Assembly (NCBI GenBank): GCA_903906425.1
Contig: CAIVKH010000115.1
Coordinates: 1-64,000 of the forward strand
Length of the DNA stretch: 64,000 nt
Origin: an uncultured bacterium
GTDB taxonomy: Bacteria > Verrucomicrobiota > Kiritimatiellia > CAIVKH01
Direction of reading: 5' to 3'
This document shows, in pieces, positions 27,068 to 36,040 of this stretch (the stretch's first letter is position 1; each line of letters starts with the position of its first letter). The notes under the pieces were generated by a model, which saw nothing but the letters and a program-made list of their open reading frames with translations, was not told the origin of the DNA and searched no databases. The translations under genes and the position numbers were made by a program.

Positions 27068-28471
27068 ATGATCAAAAGACGAGACTTCATCAAGAACGCG
27101 GCGGTGGCCGGGGCCGGCTTCCTCATTTTGAAGAGCGGCACGCGGGTTGGCGCGCAGGCGCCCAGCAACAAGCTGAATATCGGAATGGTCGGCACGTGGG
27201 GTCGCGCTGACGCGCACTTCGGCGTGCTGAAGAATGAGAACATCGTCGCGATGTGCGACGTGAACGAAGACCATCTCGCGCACGGCTTGCAGCATGCCCC
27301 GAAGGCCAAGCCCTACACGGACTGGCGAAAAATGTTCGAGCAAAAAGATATTGATGCGGTCGTTTGCTGCACGACGGATTTCACGCACGCCTTCGTCGCG
27401 AACTGGGCGCTCAACCGCGGCCAGCACATCTACTGCGAAAAACCGCTGGGCGTCAGCGTCGAGGAAGTCCGCACGGTCCGCGCCAGCTACGAAAAGCAGC
27501 GCAAGAAATGCGCGACGCAAATCGGAACGCAGCGCCACGCGATGGAGAATTTCAACCGCTGCCGCGAGCTGGTTCGCGACGGCGCGATCGGCGAATTGAA
27601 GGAAGCCTGCGCGTGGGGCAACCGCCAGGTGAAGCCCGCCGGCTGCGAATATGACGAGAAACAGGGCGTCATTTACATGAAAGACAAGAGCGGCGAAAAG
27701 CGCACGGCCGGCTATCTTCCCGACGCAGGCGCGCCGCCGGCGAATCTGCACTATGACAATTGGATCGGCCCGGTGCAGTTCCATCCGTACAACCCCGGCT
27801 ATTTCGAAAAAGGCCCGGGCGCAAATTGTCTCTCATGGAATATGTTTTGGGACTTCGGCGGCGGCCAGATCGGCGACATGGGCAGCCACACGATGGATCT
27901 CTGCTGGTGCGCGCTCGACGCGGATCTGCCGACAACGGCCGAGGCGAAGGGCGACCCGCTCAACAACGCCATCACGCCGATCAAATGCGAATTTCACTTC
28001 GACGTTCCCGCCAACGACTGGCGCGGTCCGATCCGCGTCTCGTGGTATGAAGGCGGCGTGATGCCGCAGTCGCCGCGCGAATATATCGATCTCAAGAAGA
28101 TCGATCACGGCGCGATGTGGAAGGGCACGAAGGGATTCCTTGTGGCCGGGTTCAATGAGCGGATTCTCATTCCCTTCGGCAAAGAGACCGACATGACCTA
28201 TTACAAACCGCGCACGAAGGAAACCGTCCTGCCTCCGCTCGGCGGCTTCCAGGAAGAATGGATCAACGCCGCGAAGAACGGCACGCCCGAAAAGACCACC
28301 TGCAACTTCAACTACGGCGGGAAAATGATCGAGATGATGGACCTCGGCCTCGTCGCCTACCGCGTCGGCAAGAAGCTCAAATACGACGGAGCGACCGGCA
28401 AGACCGACAGCCCGGAAGCCGACGCGCTCCTCTCGAAGAAATATCGCGACGGCTGGACGCTCAACGGCTGA
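27068..28471 (+). CDS. Tat-exported Gfo/Idh/MocA family oxidoreductase
   Basis: NAD(P)-dependent sugar-type oxidoreductase of 467 residues. The N-terminus MIKRRDFIKNAAVAGAGF is a twin-arginine signal, so the protein is folded with cofactor and exported. The Rossmann domain starts at LNIGMVGTWGRADAHF, and the family motif for the catalytic Lys is CEKPLGVSVEE. GGGQIGDMGSHTMDLCWCAL supplies the conserved Asp/His region of the C-terminal domain. Substrate unknown; such exported members are numerous in PVC bacteria and often linked to sugar acid or glycoside breakdown. A strong AGGAG ribosome binding site precedes ATG 27068, and a clear terminator follows. Confidence 0.9.
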   Translation: MIKRRDFIKNAAVAGAGFLILKSGTRVGAQAPSNKLNIGMVGTWGRADAHFGVLKNENIVAMCDVNEDHLAHGLQHAPKAKPYTDWRKMFEQKDIDAVVCCTTDFTHAFVANWALNRGQHIYCEKPLGVSVEEVRTVRASYEKQRKKCATQIGTQRHAMENFNRCRELVRDGAIGELKEACAWGNRQVKPAGCEYDEKQGVIYMKDKSGEKRTAGYLPDAGAPPANLHYDNWIGPVQFHPYNPGYFEKGPGANCLSWNMFWDFGGGQIGDMGSHTMDLCWCALDADLPTTAEAKGDPLNNAITPIKCEFHFDVPANDWRGPIRVSWYEGGVMPQSPREYIDLKKIDHGAMWKGTKGFLVAGFNERILIPFGKETDMTYYKPRTKETVLPPLGGFQEEWINAAKNGTPEKTTCNFNYGGKMIEMMDLGLVAYRVGKKLKYDGATGKTDSPEADALLSKKYRDGWTLNG

Positions 28472-28496
28472 GCAATCCGCCAGATGACCGAACCGG

Positions 28497-28530
28497 CAGC
28501 GCCCCGAACTTTCGGGGCGCTGCTTTTTTT
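28497..28530 (+). terminator. Rho-independent terminator after the Gfo/Idh gene
   Basis: Stem AGCGCCCCGAA / TTCGGGGCGCT with a two-base loop, followed by CTTTTTTT. It is the best intrinsic terminator seen in the window. Confidence 0.9.
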
Positions 28531-28595
28531 CGCGCCACGCTGCCAGACCTCCATGCGTGTTGCCTGCAACCGCCAACATCAGGTATGGTTCCGCC

Positions 28596-28784
28596 GTGAC
28601 AGCTGAAGCAAAAACAGCACTTCAGGAACCGGTGCGCAAACGCGTTGGCGGCAGCCTTGCGCATCTTCATCCGCTGGACAGGCTCGAAATGCTGCGCAGA
28701 AACGCCCGCGCGCTGGCCGTCGGTGCCGGAACCCTATCCGAAAATGGAAACCCCGTTCGCAAAGTTGTTGGCAAGACTCGCTGA
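28596..28784 (+). CDS. Small protein overlapping a nucleotidyltransferase gene
   Basis: Possible protein of 62 residues starting at GTG 28596 (VTAEAKTALQEPV...), with a basic helical stretch HLHPLDRLEMLRRNARALA. It overlaps the next gene by 41 bases in another frame. Small helical proteins often precede such nucleotidyltransferases in toxin-antitoxin-like pairs, but there is no recognisable domain here and the start is uncertain. Confidence 0.4.
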   Translation: MTAEAKTALQEPVRKRVGGSLAHLHPLDRLEMLRRNARALAVGAGTLSENGNPVRKVVGKTR

Positions 28785-29217
28785 TGCTGGCGTTCAATTC
28801 GTCGTCGTGGGCGGCGTCGCCGTCGCGCTCAACGGCTATGTCCGGCTGACGGAGGACGTGGACATTCTGGCTGAGGATTCGCCTTCCAATCTTCAGCGCC
28901 TGTTGGAATGCCTCGCCGGATTCGGCGAAGGTTTCGCGCGCGAATTGAGCGTGTCCGATTTCAGCGACGATGAAGGTGCAATCCGCATCGTTGAAGAGAC
29001 TGAAAGTTGCATGATCGACATTTTCACGCGCATGAGAGGCGTGAAATATGCGGAGGTTGCGAACGACGCAATCTCCAGCGAAGTCAACGGACGGAAATTT
29101 CTGCACGCGTCCAGAGCGACGTTGATCCGGTTGAAAAGCGGGTCCGCCCGCGAAAAAGACATTCTGGACATCGCCGCGCTTCGACAGCTTGAACAAAATC
29201 CACGCGCATTCGATTGA
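28744..29217 (+). CDS. Nucleotidyltransferase-fold protein (DUF6036/AbiEii-like)
   Basis: Protein of 157 residues of the polymerase-beta-like nucleotidyltransferase superfamily. VVVGGVAVALNGYVRLTEDV (about 20-39) contains the GG...R.T.D pattern, followed by DIL, so the active-site Asp pair is DVD. A third acidic residue may lie in CMIDIFTRM. KSGSAREKDILDIAAL at the C-terminus matches the K...R.KD..DI motif of DUF6036/AbiEii-type proteins, where a Lys and Asp are conserved. Such proteins act as toxins or antitoxins by modifying tRNA or proteins. ATG 28744 chosen; an earlier start would lie deep in the small upstream gene. Confidence 0.72.
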   Translation: METPFAKLLARLADAGVQFVVVGGVAVALNGYVRLTEDVDILAEDSPSNLQRLLECLAGFGEGFARELSVSDFSDDEGAIRIVEETESCMIDIFTRMRGVKYAEVANDAISSEVNGRKFLHASRATLIRLKSGSAREKDILDIAALRQLEQNPRAFD

Positions 29218-29307
29218 GCGCCTCGCAATTCGCGTGTGGAAATCCCGCCGCCGGGCCGTATAATTCGCCGCCCCAGAAAAATCCTGGGCGCGCCGCTCGC
29301 GGGAAAG

Positions 29308-29354
29308 TTCCAATGATTGGAAGTCAGCGCGGCGGTCTTTTCCAATCATTGGAA
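29308..29354. repeat. TTCCAATNATTGGAA doublet, locus 10
   Basis: Perfect copies at 29308-29322 and 29340-29354, 32 bases apart. The second ends 11 bases before the phosphoglycerate mutase start, so it lies within the likely leader of that gene. Confidence 0.95.
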
Positions 29355-29365
29355 GTTTGGATGAC

Positions 29366-30556
29366 ATGAAATTTGTTGTGCTCGTTGGCGATGGCATGGG
29401 CGATTATCCGTGCGAAGTGCTGGGCGGAAAAACGCCGCTACAGGCCGCGCGGATTCCGAACATCCGGCGGCTGGCCGCGGCCGGCCGCGTGGATTCGATT
29501 TCGACCGTGCCGGAGCCGCTTTCGGCGGGAAGCGACGTGGCGAACCTCGGCCTGCTCGGCTACGACCCGCACGTTCATTATTCGGGCCGCGCGCCGATCG
29601 AGGCGGTCGGCAACGGCCTGCCGCTCGCGCCCGACGATGTCGCGTTCCGCTGCAACGTCGTGACGACGGACGGCGAGCGGATGATTGATTATTCCGCCGG
29701 GCACATCGAAACGCAGGATGCCCACGCTTTCATCGCGGCCATCGACCAGCGGCTCGGCCGCGCCGGCGTGCGGTTTTATGGCGGCGTGAGCTACCGGCAT
29801 TTGCTGCTCTGGAAAAACGGGCCGTGCGACGGGCTGAACACAACCCCGCCGCACGACATCACCGACCAGCCGCTCGCGCCAAACCAGCCGGCCGGCGCGC
29901 GCGCCGACGAAGTGCGCGCGATGATGGAAGCGTCGAAGGAAATTTTGCGCGACCATCCGGTGAACAGCCGGCGCCGCGCCGCGGGCAAACGCGAGGTGTC
30001 GCAAATCTGGCTCTGGGGCCAGGGACGCGGATTGAAGCTCCAGCCGTACAGTGAAAAATTCGGGCTGACCGGCGTCGTGATTTCCGCGGTCGATCTCGTC
30101 CGCGGGCTCGGCGTGCTGGCCGGGCTTGACGCGCCGCGCATCGCCGGCGCGACCGGATTTCTCGACACGAATTACGAGGGCAAAGTCCAGGCCGCGATGG
30201 ACGCACTTCGAAAAAAAGATTTCGCCTACGTCCACATCGAGGCGCCCGACGAGTGTGGGCACATCGGCGATGCCAAGAAAAAAACTTACGCGATCGAGCA
30301 GTTCGACGAGCGTGTCGTCGGGCCGATCTGGCGCGAGTTGGACGCGCGTCGCGAATCGTACCGACTGATCGTGGCGATGGATCATCGCACGCCGTGCGCG
30401 AAAAAAACCCATTCGCGCGAACCCGTGCCCGTGCTGGCCATTGACGGCCCGACCGGCGCGCTGACGAAGGAAGCGCCGTTTGACGAAGACGTGCTGGCAA
30501 ACCTGTCAGCTGAGTTTTCGTACGACTGGATCAACCGCGCCCTGCGCCCCTGCTAG
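29366..30556 (+). CDS. apgM: Cofactor-independent phosphoglycerate mutase, archaeal type (ApgM)
   Basis: Metalloenzyme of 396 residues that interconverts 2- and 3-phosphoglycerate in glycolysis/gluconeogenesis. Alkaline-phosphatase-superfamily motifs are in order: VGDGMGDYP near the start (first metal Asp), SAGSDVANLGLLGYDP (nucleophile Ser region, about 55-70), EAPDECGHIGDAKKK and MDHRTPCAKKTHSREPVP near the C-terminus. The ApgM branch is common in archaea and several bacterial phyla. ATG 29366 chosen over a TTG three codons upstream. A homoserine kinase-like reading of this family exists in old annotations, but the motifs are those of the mutase. Confidence 0.9.
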   Translation: MKFVVLVGDGMGDYPCEVLGGKTPLQAARIPNIRRLAAAGRVDSISTVPEPLSAGSDVANLGLLGYDPHVHYSGRAPIEAVGNGLPLAPDDVAFRCNVVTTDGERMIDYSAGHIETQDAHAFIAAIDQRLGRAGVRFYGGVSYRHLLLWKNGPCDGLNTTPPHDITDQPLAPNQPAGARADEVRAMMEASKEILRDHPVNSRRRAAGKREVSQIWLWGQGRGLKLQPYSEKFGLTGVVISAVDLVRGLGVLAGLDAPRIAGATGFLDTNYEGKVQAAMDALRKKDFAYVHIEAPDECGHIGDAKKKTYAIEQFDERVVGPIWRELDARRESYRLIVAMDHRTPCAKKTHSREPVPVLAIDGPTGALTKEAPFDEDVLANLSAEFSYDWINRALRPC

Positions 30557-30574
30557 AAGTCCGGCCGGCTGCAA

Positions 30575-32455
30575 CTACGTTTCATCCGCAGTGGCGGATG
30601 ATCTCTTGAATTCCGGCGGGGGAAGATTGTGGTAGGCGCGAAAATTGACGACGCCCGGGCGGGTGAAATAGCGGCTGAGAATCACCGGGTCGGCCTTGCA
30701 AAGATCAACGAGGATCAGCCCGTCGAGAACGTTGCTGAATTCTGGATCAATGTTGAAGCCGAGAAGTTTTCCGCCGAGTTTCAGATATTGACGCAGCAGG
30801 ACGGGCACGCCGGAGATGTGCGTTTCGATGTCGGAGATCAGCGCCTCGACCTCGTCGAGGCTTTTCACGACATGACTGATGCGCCGGTGGGTGAGCAGAC
30901 CGAGCGGATTCAGGCGCAGCGGGCGGCGGGCCTTCACGAACTTTGCCAGCGTGGGCAGCGCGTTGTTGTCCTTCAAAAAACGCACAAGGAGTTCCTGCGA
31001 TTTTGGCGTGTAGTCGGCATTGACGCTGACCGGGCCGAAGAGAATTTTGTAGCGCGGGAATTTGACGACGAAATGGCCGATGCCTTTCCACAAAAGCAGC
31101 AGCGATGAGAAGCTCCGCTGATATTCCTTCCGGATGAACGAGCGGCCCATCTCCAGCGCAGGGCTGATGCTTTCGAGCAACTTGCCGCGGTAGTGGAACA
31201 GTGTCGTCGTGTAGAGCCCGTGGCGACCGAGCTGGCTGAGGATTTCGTCGGTCTGGCCGAGGCGATAGGCGCCGACGATCTCATTCTTCTCATCGTTCCA
31301 GACGAACAGGTGCAAGTAGTAGTCGTCGAAGCGGTCAATATCAATGTCGCGCCCCGTGCCTTCGTTGGCTTCGCGAAAAGTGATTTCACGAAGGCGTCCG
31401 ATTTCGTGCATCAGATTCGGAATCTGCGCGGCCCGCGCGAACCAGACCGACTGCTTGCCGCTCGTCAGCAATTTTTGATCGGCCGGCAGTTTCGCAACAT
31501 CAGCGGCAATAACCGCCGGATCGCGCTGGGCTGCGACGGCAACTTTCTCGGACCGGGTGAAGCGAATCGGAAGGATCAGTCTCTTTTTCTTTTCGGGACC
31601 GGCCTTCCGGTGCCGGAGGTTGTAGGCATGCAGCCGCGCATAATCAATCAGCTCGCGATCATCTTCGAACTCAGCGAGCCTGCTGAATGGAATCACATTG
31701 CCAACGCGGATGTGAATGGTCTTGTCGGTCTTGTTCGCAAATTCCTTCGCGAGCAGGGCGGTCCGCAGGCGCGGGTGAACCATGCCGGCCAGTTGGAATA
31801 AAAGCCCATTCGAGCCTTTGAAATAGACCGGCACCACCGACGCGCCGGTCATGCGGATAATCCGCGCGATCATCGTGCTCCACGGCGGGTCGGTAATGCC
31901 GCCGCGATGCAGATCAACGTGCGAGACTTCACCAGACGGAAAGACGGCGAGCATGTGATCTTCCTTGATCCAGCGAAGCGCCTCCTTGATCGGTCGCATG
32001 TTCATTTTCGCAGACGTCGAGCGATCGAATGGATCCACGAGGATCAGCCACTTGCGAAAACCCTCGACGCGGTCGAGGAGAAAGTTCGCCATGATCTTGA
32101 AATCCTGGCGGACGCCGTGAAGCATACTCGCCATGATGATCCCCTCGATTCCGCCAAAGGGATGATTCGCGACAACAATGACACGTCCTGTCTTGGGAAT
32201 GCGGGCGAGGTCCTCCTCCGGCACCTCGTACGCGACGCGCATCACGTCGAGGCACTTTTCCATGAACTCGCGGCCGTCGTTGCGCCGGCAGATTTCGTAG
32301 TAGATGCTGTTGATCTTGTCGATGGCCAGCAGCCGCTCCATCGCGCTGCCGGCGAGCCCAAAAAGCACGCGCCGCAGCGGATCATCGAAGGGCGGCACAA
32401 GATTGATCAGCGGCTTGGAATAATTTTCCGGGGTGCTGTGATCTTCGTCGTTCAT
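30575..32455 (-). CDS. Two-domain acyltransferase, OlsF-like (ornithine lipid synthesis)
   Basis: Protein of 626 residues with two acyltransferase modules. The N-terminal half is a PlsC-like lysophospholipid acyltransferase (VIVVANHPFGGIEG, about 92-105, with His but Gly where the usual Asp of HX4D would be; FPSGEVSH; VVPVYFKGSNG). The C-terminal half resembles OlsB-type N-acyl transferases of the hemolysin/acetyltransferase fold (EIGRLREITFREANEGTGRDID, LHLFVWNDEKNEIVGAYRLG, FIRKEYQRSFSSLLLLWKGI). This order, O-acylation domain followed by N-acylation domain, is that of OlsF. Ornithine lipid synthesis is therefore the likely pathway, but the acceptor could be another amino acid. Last gene of the minus-strand operon, 12 bases after PrxQ. 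Confidence 0.78.
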   Translation of the reverse strand: MNDEDHSTPENYSKPLINLVPPFDDPLRRVLFGLAGSAMERLLAIDKINSIYYEICRRNDGREFMEKCLDVMRVAYEVPEEDLARIPKTGRVIVVANHPFGGIEGIIMASMLHGVRQDFKIMANFLLDRVEGFRKWLILVDPFDRSTSAKMNMRPIKEALRWIKEDHMLAVFPSGEVSHVDLHRGGITDPPWSTMIARIIRMTGASVVPVYFKGSNGLLFQLAGMVHPRLRTALLAKEFANKTDKTIHIRVGNVIPFSRLAEFEDDRELIDYARLHAYNLRHRKAGPEKKKRLILPIRFTRSEKVAVAAQRDPAVIAADVAKLPADQKLLTSGKQSVWFARAAQIPNLMHEIGRLREITFREANEGTGRDIDIDRFDDYYLHLFVWNDEKNEIVGAYRLGQTDEILSQLGRHGLYTTTLFHYRGKLLESISPALEMGRSFIRKEYQRSFSSLLLLWKGIGHFVVKFPRYKILFGPVSVNADYTPKSQELLVRFLKDNNALPTLAKFVKARRPLRLNPLGLLTHRRISHVVKSLDEVEALISDIETHISGVPVLLRQYLKLGGKLLGFNIDPEFSNVLDGLILVDLCKADPVILSRYFTRPGVVNFRAYHNLPPPEFKRSSATADET

Positions 32456-32467
32456 CAGTCGCTGAAA

Positions 32468-32977
32468 CTATTTCCTCTCCGTCTGCAGCTTCTTCAGTTC
32501 TTCCAGAACCTGATCTTTGTGTCCGGGGCAATCCACCTTGTCAAATACGCAGGCGATCCTGCCTTCCGGATTGATGAGGAATGTATAGCGGCTGGCCACG
32601 AGCCCGCCAAGTCCAAGCACATCGTAGGCCCGGGTCACTTTCTTGTCCGTGTCCGCGATGAGATCGAACGGCAGTTTGTATTTTTCGCGGAATTCTTTTT
32701 GCTTCTCCACGTCATCGAGGCTGACGCCGAGAATCTGCGCGCCCGCCTTTTGAATGTCAGCGTAGCCGTCGCGCAGGCTGCAGGCTTCCTTCGTGCAGCC
32801 CGGCGTGAACGATTTCGGATAGAAATATAGGACGAGCCACTTGCCTTTGTAATCGGCCAGCTTCACCTCGCCCTTCGTGGATTGTGCCGTAAAATCCGGC
32901 GCAGCTTCACCCTGCTTGACGGCCGCGCCCGCCGCTAGCGACGCCAGCGCGGCTATGATCGCCATTGTCCTTTTCAT
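32468..32977 (-). CDS. Exported peroxiredoxin, PrxQ/BCP type
   Basis: Thiol peroxidase of 169 residues. The peroxidatic Cys is in FTPGCTKEAC, with the resolving Cys five residues later, the PrxQ/BCP signature. An Ala-rich signal peptide (MKRTMAIIAALASLAAGAA) predicts export to the periplasm, whereas most PrxQ proteins are cytoplasmic. It reduces peroxides with thioredoxin-like partners. It is 27 bases downstream of the GltD-like gene and 12 bases upstream of the acyltransferase. Confidence 0.88.
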   Translation of the reverse strand: MKRTMAIIAALASLAAGAAVKQGEAAPDFTAQSTKGEVKLADYKGKWLVLYFYPKSFTPGCTKEACSLRDGYADIQKAGAQILGVSLDDVEKQKEFREKYKLPFDLIADTDKKVTRAYDVLGLGGLVASRYTFLINPEGRIACVFDKVDCPGHKDQVLEELKKLQTERK

Positions 32978-33004
32978 GTTGTTCTCTCCCTTTCTAAAAA
33001 GCCC

Positions 33005-34801
33005 CTAGAGTTGCAACGTGCAGCGACTCACTTTCTGCAGCGAAATGCAATCAACCGGACAGACATCCCTGCACGCGCCGCAGCGGATGCATTGTGACTG
33101 GTCAATGAAAAGCATGTTGTAATCCCGGCTGCCTTTTGACTCGTTGTATCCAGCGATCCGTTCCTGCTCGTCGTGAATAAGCGACCCGACCTTCACGATA
33201 CACTTCTCGACGGGCTTCACCTTCAGGCACCGGTCGCAATAAATGCAAAGATCGTTATCAATTTCGTATTTGAAATGACACAGGTAGCACCGTCCCGCCT
33301 CGGTCATCGCGGCATTGCGATCAAATCCGGTTTCCACCTCGTCTTTGAGCCCGCGCTTCGCGAACGCCAGCGCCGGCGCCTGCGCGCGCGGGATCGAATC
33401 CATTTCTCGCGCCCGGCCTGTCTCCTCCGCATCCTCGATCTGAACAGCGTAGGCAATCCGCTTGCGCCCCATCAGAAATTCGTCCACCTCCATCGCGCGC
33501 GCCTTTCCGTGCGCGATAGCGTCAATCAGCGACTTTGCGCCGGTCGCAAAATCACCGGCGATAAAAACTCTTTTCGGCAGTTCCGCCGGAAGCCACGATG
33601 AGTCGGCTGTCTGTCCGGTGCCGAGCAGCACGGTGTCGCACAGAATGATTTCCTCCGTGCCGAAAATTTCCCGGAACTTCTTCCGCCCCGAAGAATCCGG
33701 CACTGACATTTCCGTCTTCACAAATTTCACGCCGGTCACACGTCCGTTCTCCCCGATAAATTCCACCGGGCTTTTGTGCGTCTCGAACACAATTTCCTCG
33801 TGGAGCATTTCCTCGACTTCGCCCGGGGTGATGTACATCTCGTCCTTCGACCGGCGATAAACCATCCGCACATTTTCCGCCCCGAGTCGTCGCGCGGTTC
33901 GCGCGCAATCAACCGCCGTGAAACCGCCGCCGATGACGACGACGTTTTTCCCGACGCGCGGCGTTTCGCCTTCGTTTGCTTCGAACAGAAATTGCAGCCC
34001 GTGGCGAACGCCGGCTAGGTTCGTGCCGGGGAGGCCGGGCAGGTTTACCTTCGTGGTGCCTGCCGCAAGAATCACCGCATCGAAATCCGTCAGCAGCCCC
34101 GCGATGCCATCGCGGCCGACCTCGACGCCGCAGCGGATTTCCACGCCGCACAGCCGGATTTGCTCGATCTCCCGCTCGACCGTTTCGCGCGGCAGGCGGA
34201 AATGCGGAATGCCAAGAATCATCAGCCCGCCGGGCCGCCGATGTTTTTCGAAGACGGTGACATTGTGGCCGAGCAGCGCGAGTTCGCGCGCCGCCGCCAG
34301 GCCCGCCGCGCCTGCGCCGACAACCGCGATTTTCTTCCCGGTTGGCGGGAAATATTTTTCCAGCACGACCGGCTTCGTGTTCTGCTGAAAATCCGCCGCG
34401 CTTCGCTTCGAAAAGCAAATGGCGACCGGCTCTTTTTTTTCGTCCGTCGTCTCCGGCACATAGCCCTGCCCGTGGCGGCAGGCCGGCTCGCACGGGCGCG
34501 TGCAGACGCGGCCGAGCACGGCGGGAAAAACGTTGTCGCGCAGATTCAGCCGGTACGCGCCGTCAAAATCGCCGTTCGCGATCGCCGCGAGATAGCCGGG
34601 AATATCGGTCTGCGCGGGGCAGGCGGCCTGGCAGGGAATGCTCTTTTGCAGCCAGTCGAAGTCCTTCGGCTTTTGCGCGACGCCCGCGCGCGCCGAAAGC
34701 ACGTCCTGCCTCGCGCGCTCCGGCGACACCCGTTTCGGCGCGCTCTTCAGGCTGGCTTGTCTGTGTTTTCGGTAATCTTCGTCGAAGGAATTTGTGTCCA
34801 T
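33005..34801 (-). CDS. GltD-like FAD/NAD(P) oxidoreductase with C-terminal ferredoxin domain
   Basis: Protein of 598 residues of the glutamate synthase small-subunit superfamily. An N-terminal iron-sulfur helical domain (CQAACPAQTDIPGY, CTRPCEPACRHG) is followed by an FAD motif (VVGAGAAGLAAARELALLG) and an NAD(P) motif (VIGGGFTAVDCARTARRLG). The C-terminus adds two 4Fe-4S ferredoxin clusters (CYLC...CIYCDRC and CIRCGACRDVCPVDC). This matches NfnB/GltD-like electron-transfer subunits that pass electrons to a partner. Start 34801 is chosen because longer readings enter the repeat (FSNHWK). No large GltB subunit is adjacent, so the partner is unknown. Confidence 0.83.
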   Translation of the reverse strand: MDTNSFDEDYRKHRQASLKSAPKRVSPERARQDVLSARAGVAQKPKDFDWLQKSIPCQAACPAQTDIPGYLAAIANGDFDGAYRLNLRDNVFPAVLGRVCTRPCEPACRHGQGYVPETTDEKKEPVAICFSKRSAADFQQNTKPVVLEKYFPPTGKKIAVVGAGAAGLAAARELALLGHNVTVFEKHRRPGGLMILGIPHFRLPRETVEREIEQIRLCGVEIRCGVEVGRDGIAGLLTDFDAVILAAGTTKVNLPGLPGTNLAGVRHGLQFLFEANEGETPRVGKNVVVIGGGFTAVDCARTARRLGAENVRMVYRRSKDEMYITPGEVEEMLHEEIVFETHKSPVEFIGENGRVTGVKFVKTEMSVPDSSGRKKFREIFGTEEIILCDTVLLGTGQTADSSWLPAELPKRVFIAGDFATGAKSLIDAIAHGKARAMEVDEFLMGRKRIAYAVQIEDAEETGRAREMDSIPRAQAPALAFAKRGLKDEVETGFDRNAAMTEAGRCYLCHFKYEIDNDLCIYCDRCLKVKPVEKCIVKVGSLIHDEQERIAGYNESKGSRDYNMLFIDQSQCIRCGACRDVCPVDCISLQKVSRCTLQL

Positions 34802-34832
34802 GATGGCGAAATCTAACAACCGCCACGCATAT

Positions 34833-34879
34833 TTCCAATGATTGGAAAATTTCGCGGCCGCAATTTCCAATCATTGGAA
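34833..34879. repeat. TTCCAATNATTGGAA doublet, locus 11
   Basis: Perfect copies at 34833-34847 and 34865-34879, 32 bases apart. The right-hand copy overlaps the end of the glycosyltransferase gene: its TGA (34871-34873 on the minus strand) is that gene's stop codon. Confidence 0.95.
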
Positions 34880-35980
34880 GTTTGCCGGAGGCGCGGACCG
34901 GGCCGCCGGCCCCAGCAATTCGGCGGCGGCAATTTCTGCGCCGCCGGCAGGAATTCGCTCGGCGGGTGGCGGCGCGAGCAGGGCGGCGTGAAGAAATTCT
35001 TCGATGTCGCCGGCGTAAAGTTTTTGCGACGGCATGTGAACGCCGCGCAGGTGGCGTTTGATGGCGGCTTCGAGGACGGGATACTCGCGGAAATCGGCGC
35101 GCTCGACATAGACGAACGGTTTGTCGTTCACGACGCACTCGGACAAAATTCCGTAGCCGGGTTTCGAGACGACAACGTCCGCGGAGGCGAGCACGTCGCC
35201 GAACGGGACCGCGTGGCGGTCAACGGCGTGCAGGTTTTTCCGCTCGGGCCATTCGAGCGGCATGACGGTGAAGAATTCGAATCCGGTCATCTGCGTGACG
35301 CGGGCGAGCGCGGCGTCGGTCCAGTCCAGCGAGGTGAAGGACAGCAACGCCCACGGTTTCGCCGGCGAAATGCCGAAGAGTTTTGCGATTTCATCGCGGC
35401 GGTTTTTTCCCGGCGAAGAAACGAGCGGGATTTGTTTCTGCCGTGGAAATGCGGCCATCGGCTCGGCAAAGGGCAGCTTCAGCAGCAGGTCGGTTTGCGA
35501 ATAGGCGCGGCGGAAGGATTCGACGACGGACCGCCAGCGCGGTTCGCGCGCGACGAAATCTTCGTAAATCCAGTCCCAGCCGAAATTGCCGACCGCGACG
35601 GCTCGGATCTTTTCGAGCTTCGCGGCTTCGAGCGGGATCGCTGGGATGTCGGCGGCAACTACGGCGATTTTTTCGCGGCGCAAAAAATCGCGTTCCTGGG
35701 CGAGGAGTTCCGGCCGCCGCGACTGGATGGCCGCGGCCTCGGCAAGCGAGCGGGCGAGGTTCACGCGCACGGAATCGAGCTGGAACATTCCGCTGTCGAA
35801 CGCGCATTTTCGAAAATGGTTTTGCGGGCCGGAAATCCGCGCGCGCAAAAAATCCTCCGGCAGGTCGCTGACAATGAAAACCTCCGCGTCCGGCGCGAGG
35901 CGGTTGATCGCGGCGATGATGTCGCAGGAACGCGTGCCGTGGCCGTAGCCGTGGGCGGTGATGTAGTAGGCGATCTTCAC
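34871..35980 (-). CDS. Glycosyltransferase, MurG/arabinokinase N-domain-like (GT-B fold)
   Basis: Protein of 369 residues. The N-terminus YYITAHGYGHGTRSCDIIAA has the Gly/His-rich acceptor loop of GT-B enzymes, and the C-terminal SADVVVSKPGYGILSECV is the donor-binding motif seen in MurG-like and in L-arabinokinase N-terminal domains. Donor and acceptor are unknown. The coding region ends inside an intergenic repeat: the last residues PPANFQ and the TGA stop are provided by TTCCAATGA. It is first in a minus-strand operon with the GltD-like, PrxQ and acyltransferase genes, though the repeat doublet separates it from them. Confidence 0.72.
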   Translation of the reverse strand: MKIAYYITAHGYGHGTRSCDIIAAINRLAPDAEVFIVSDLPEDFLRARISGPQNHFRKCAFDSGMFQLDSVRVNLARSLAEAAAIQSRRPELLAQERDFLRREKIAVVAADIPAIPLEAAKLEKIRAVAVGNFGWDWIYEDFVAREPRWRSVVESFRRAYSQTDLLLKLPFAEPMAAFPRQKQIPLVSSPGKNRRDEIAKLFGISPAKPWALLSFTSLDWTDAALARVTQMTGFEFFTVMPLEWPERKNLHAVDRHAVPFGDVLASADVVVSKPGYGILSECVVNDKPFVYVERADFREYPVLEAAIKRHLRGVHMPSQKLYAGDIEEFLHAALLAPPPAERIPAGGAEIAAAELLGPAARSAPPANFQ

Positions 35981-36040
35981 TCAGGTTTCAGGTTTCAGCT
36001 TTGAGGTTTCTGTGCTTCAATCCGGCCGCTGTGTCAACCC

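Noticed and set aside
33005-34801. Calling the GltD-like protein a glutamate synthase subunit
   Set aside because: No large subunit is nearby, and the C-terminal double ferredoxin domain points to a different electron-transfer partner.
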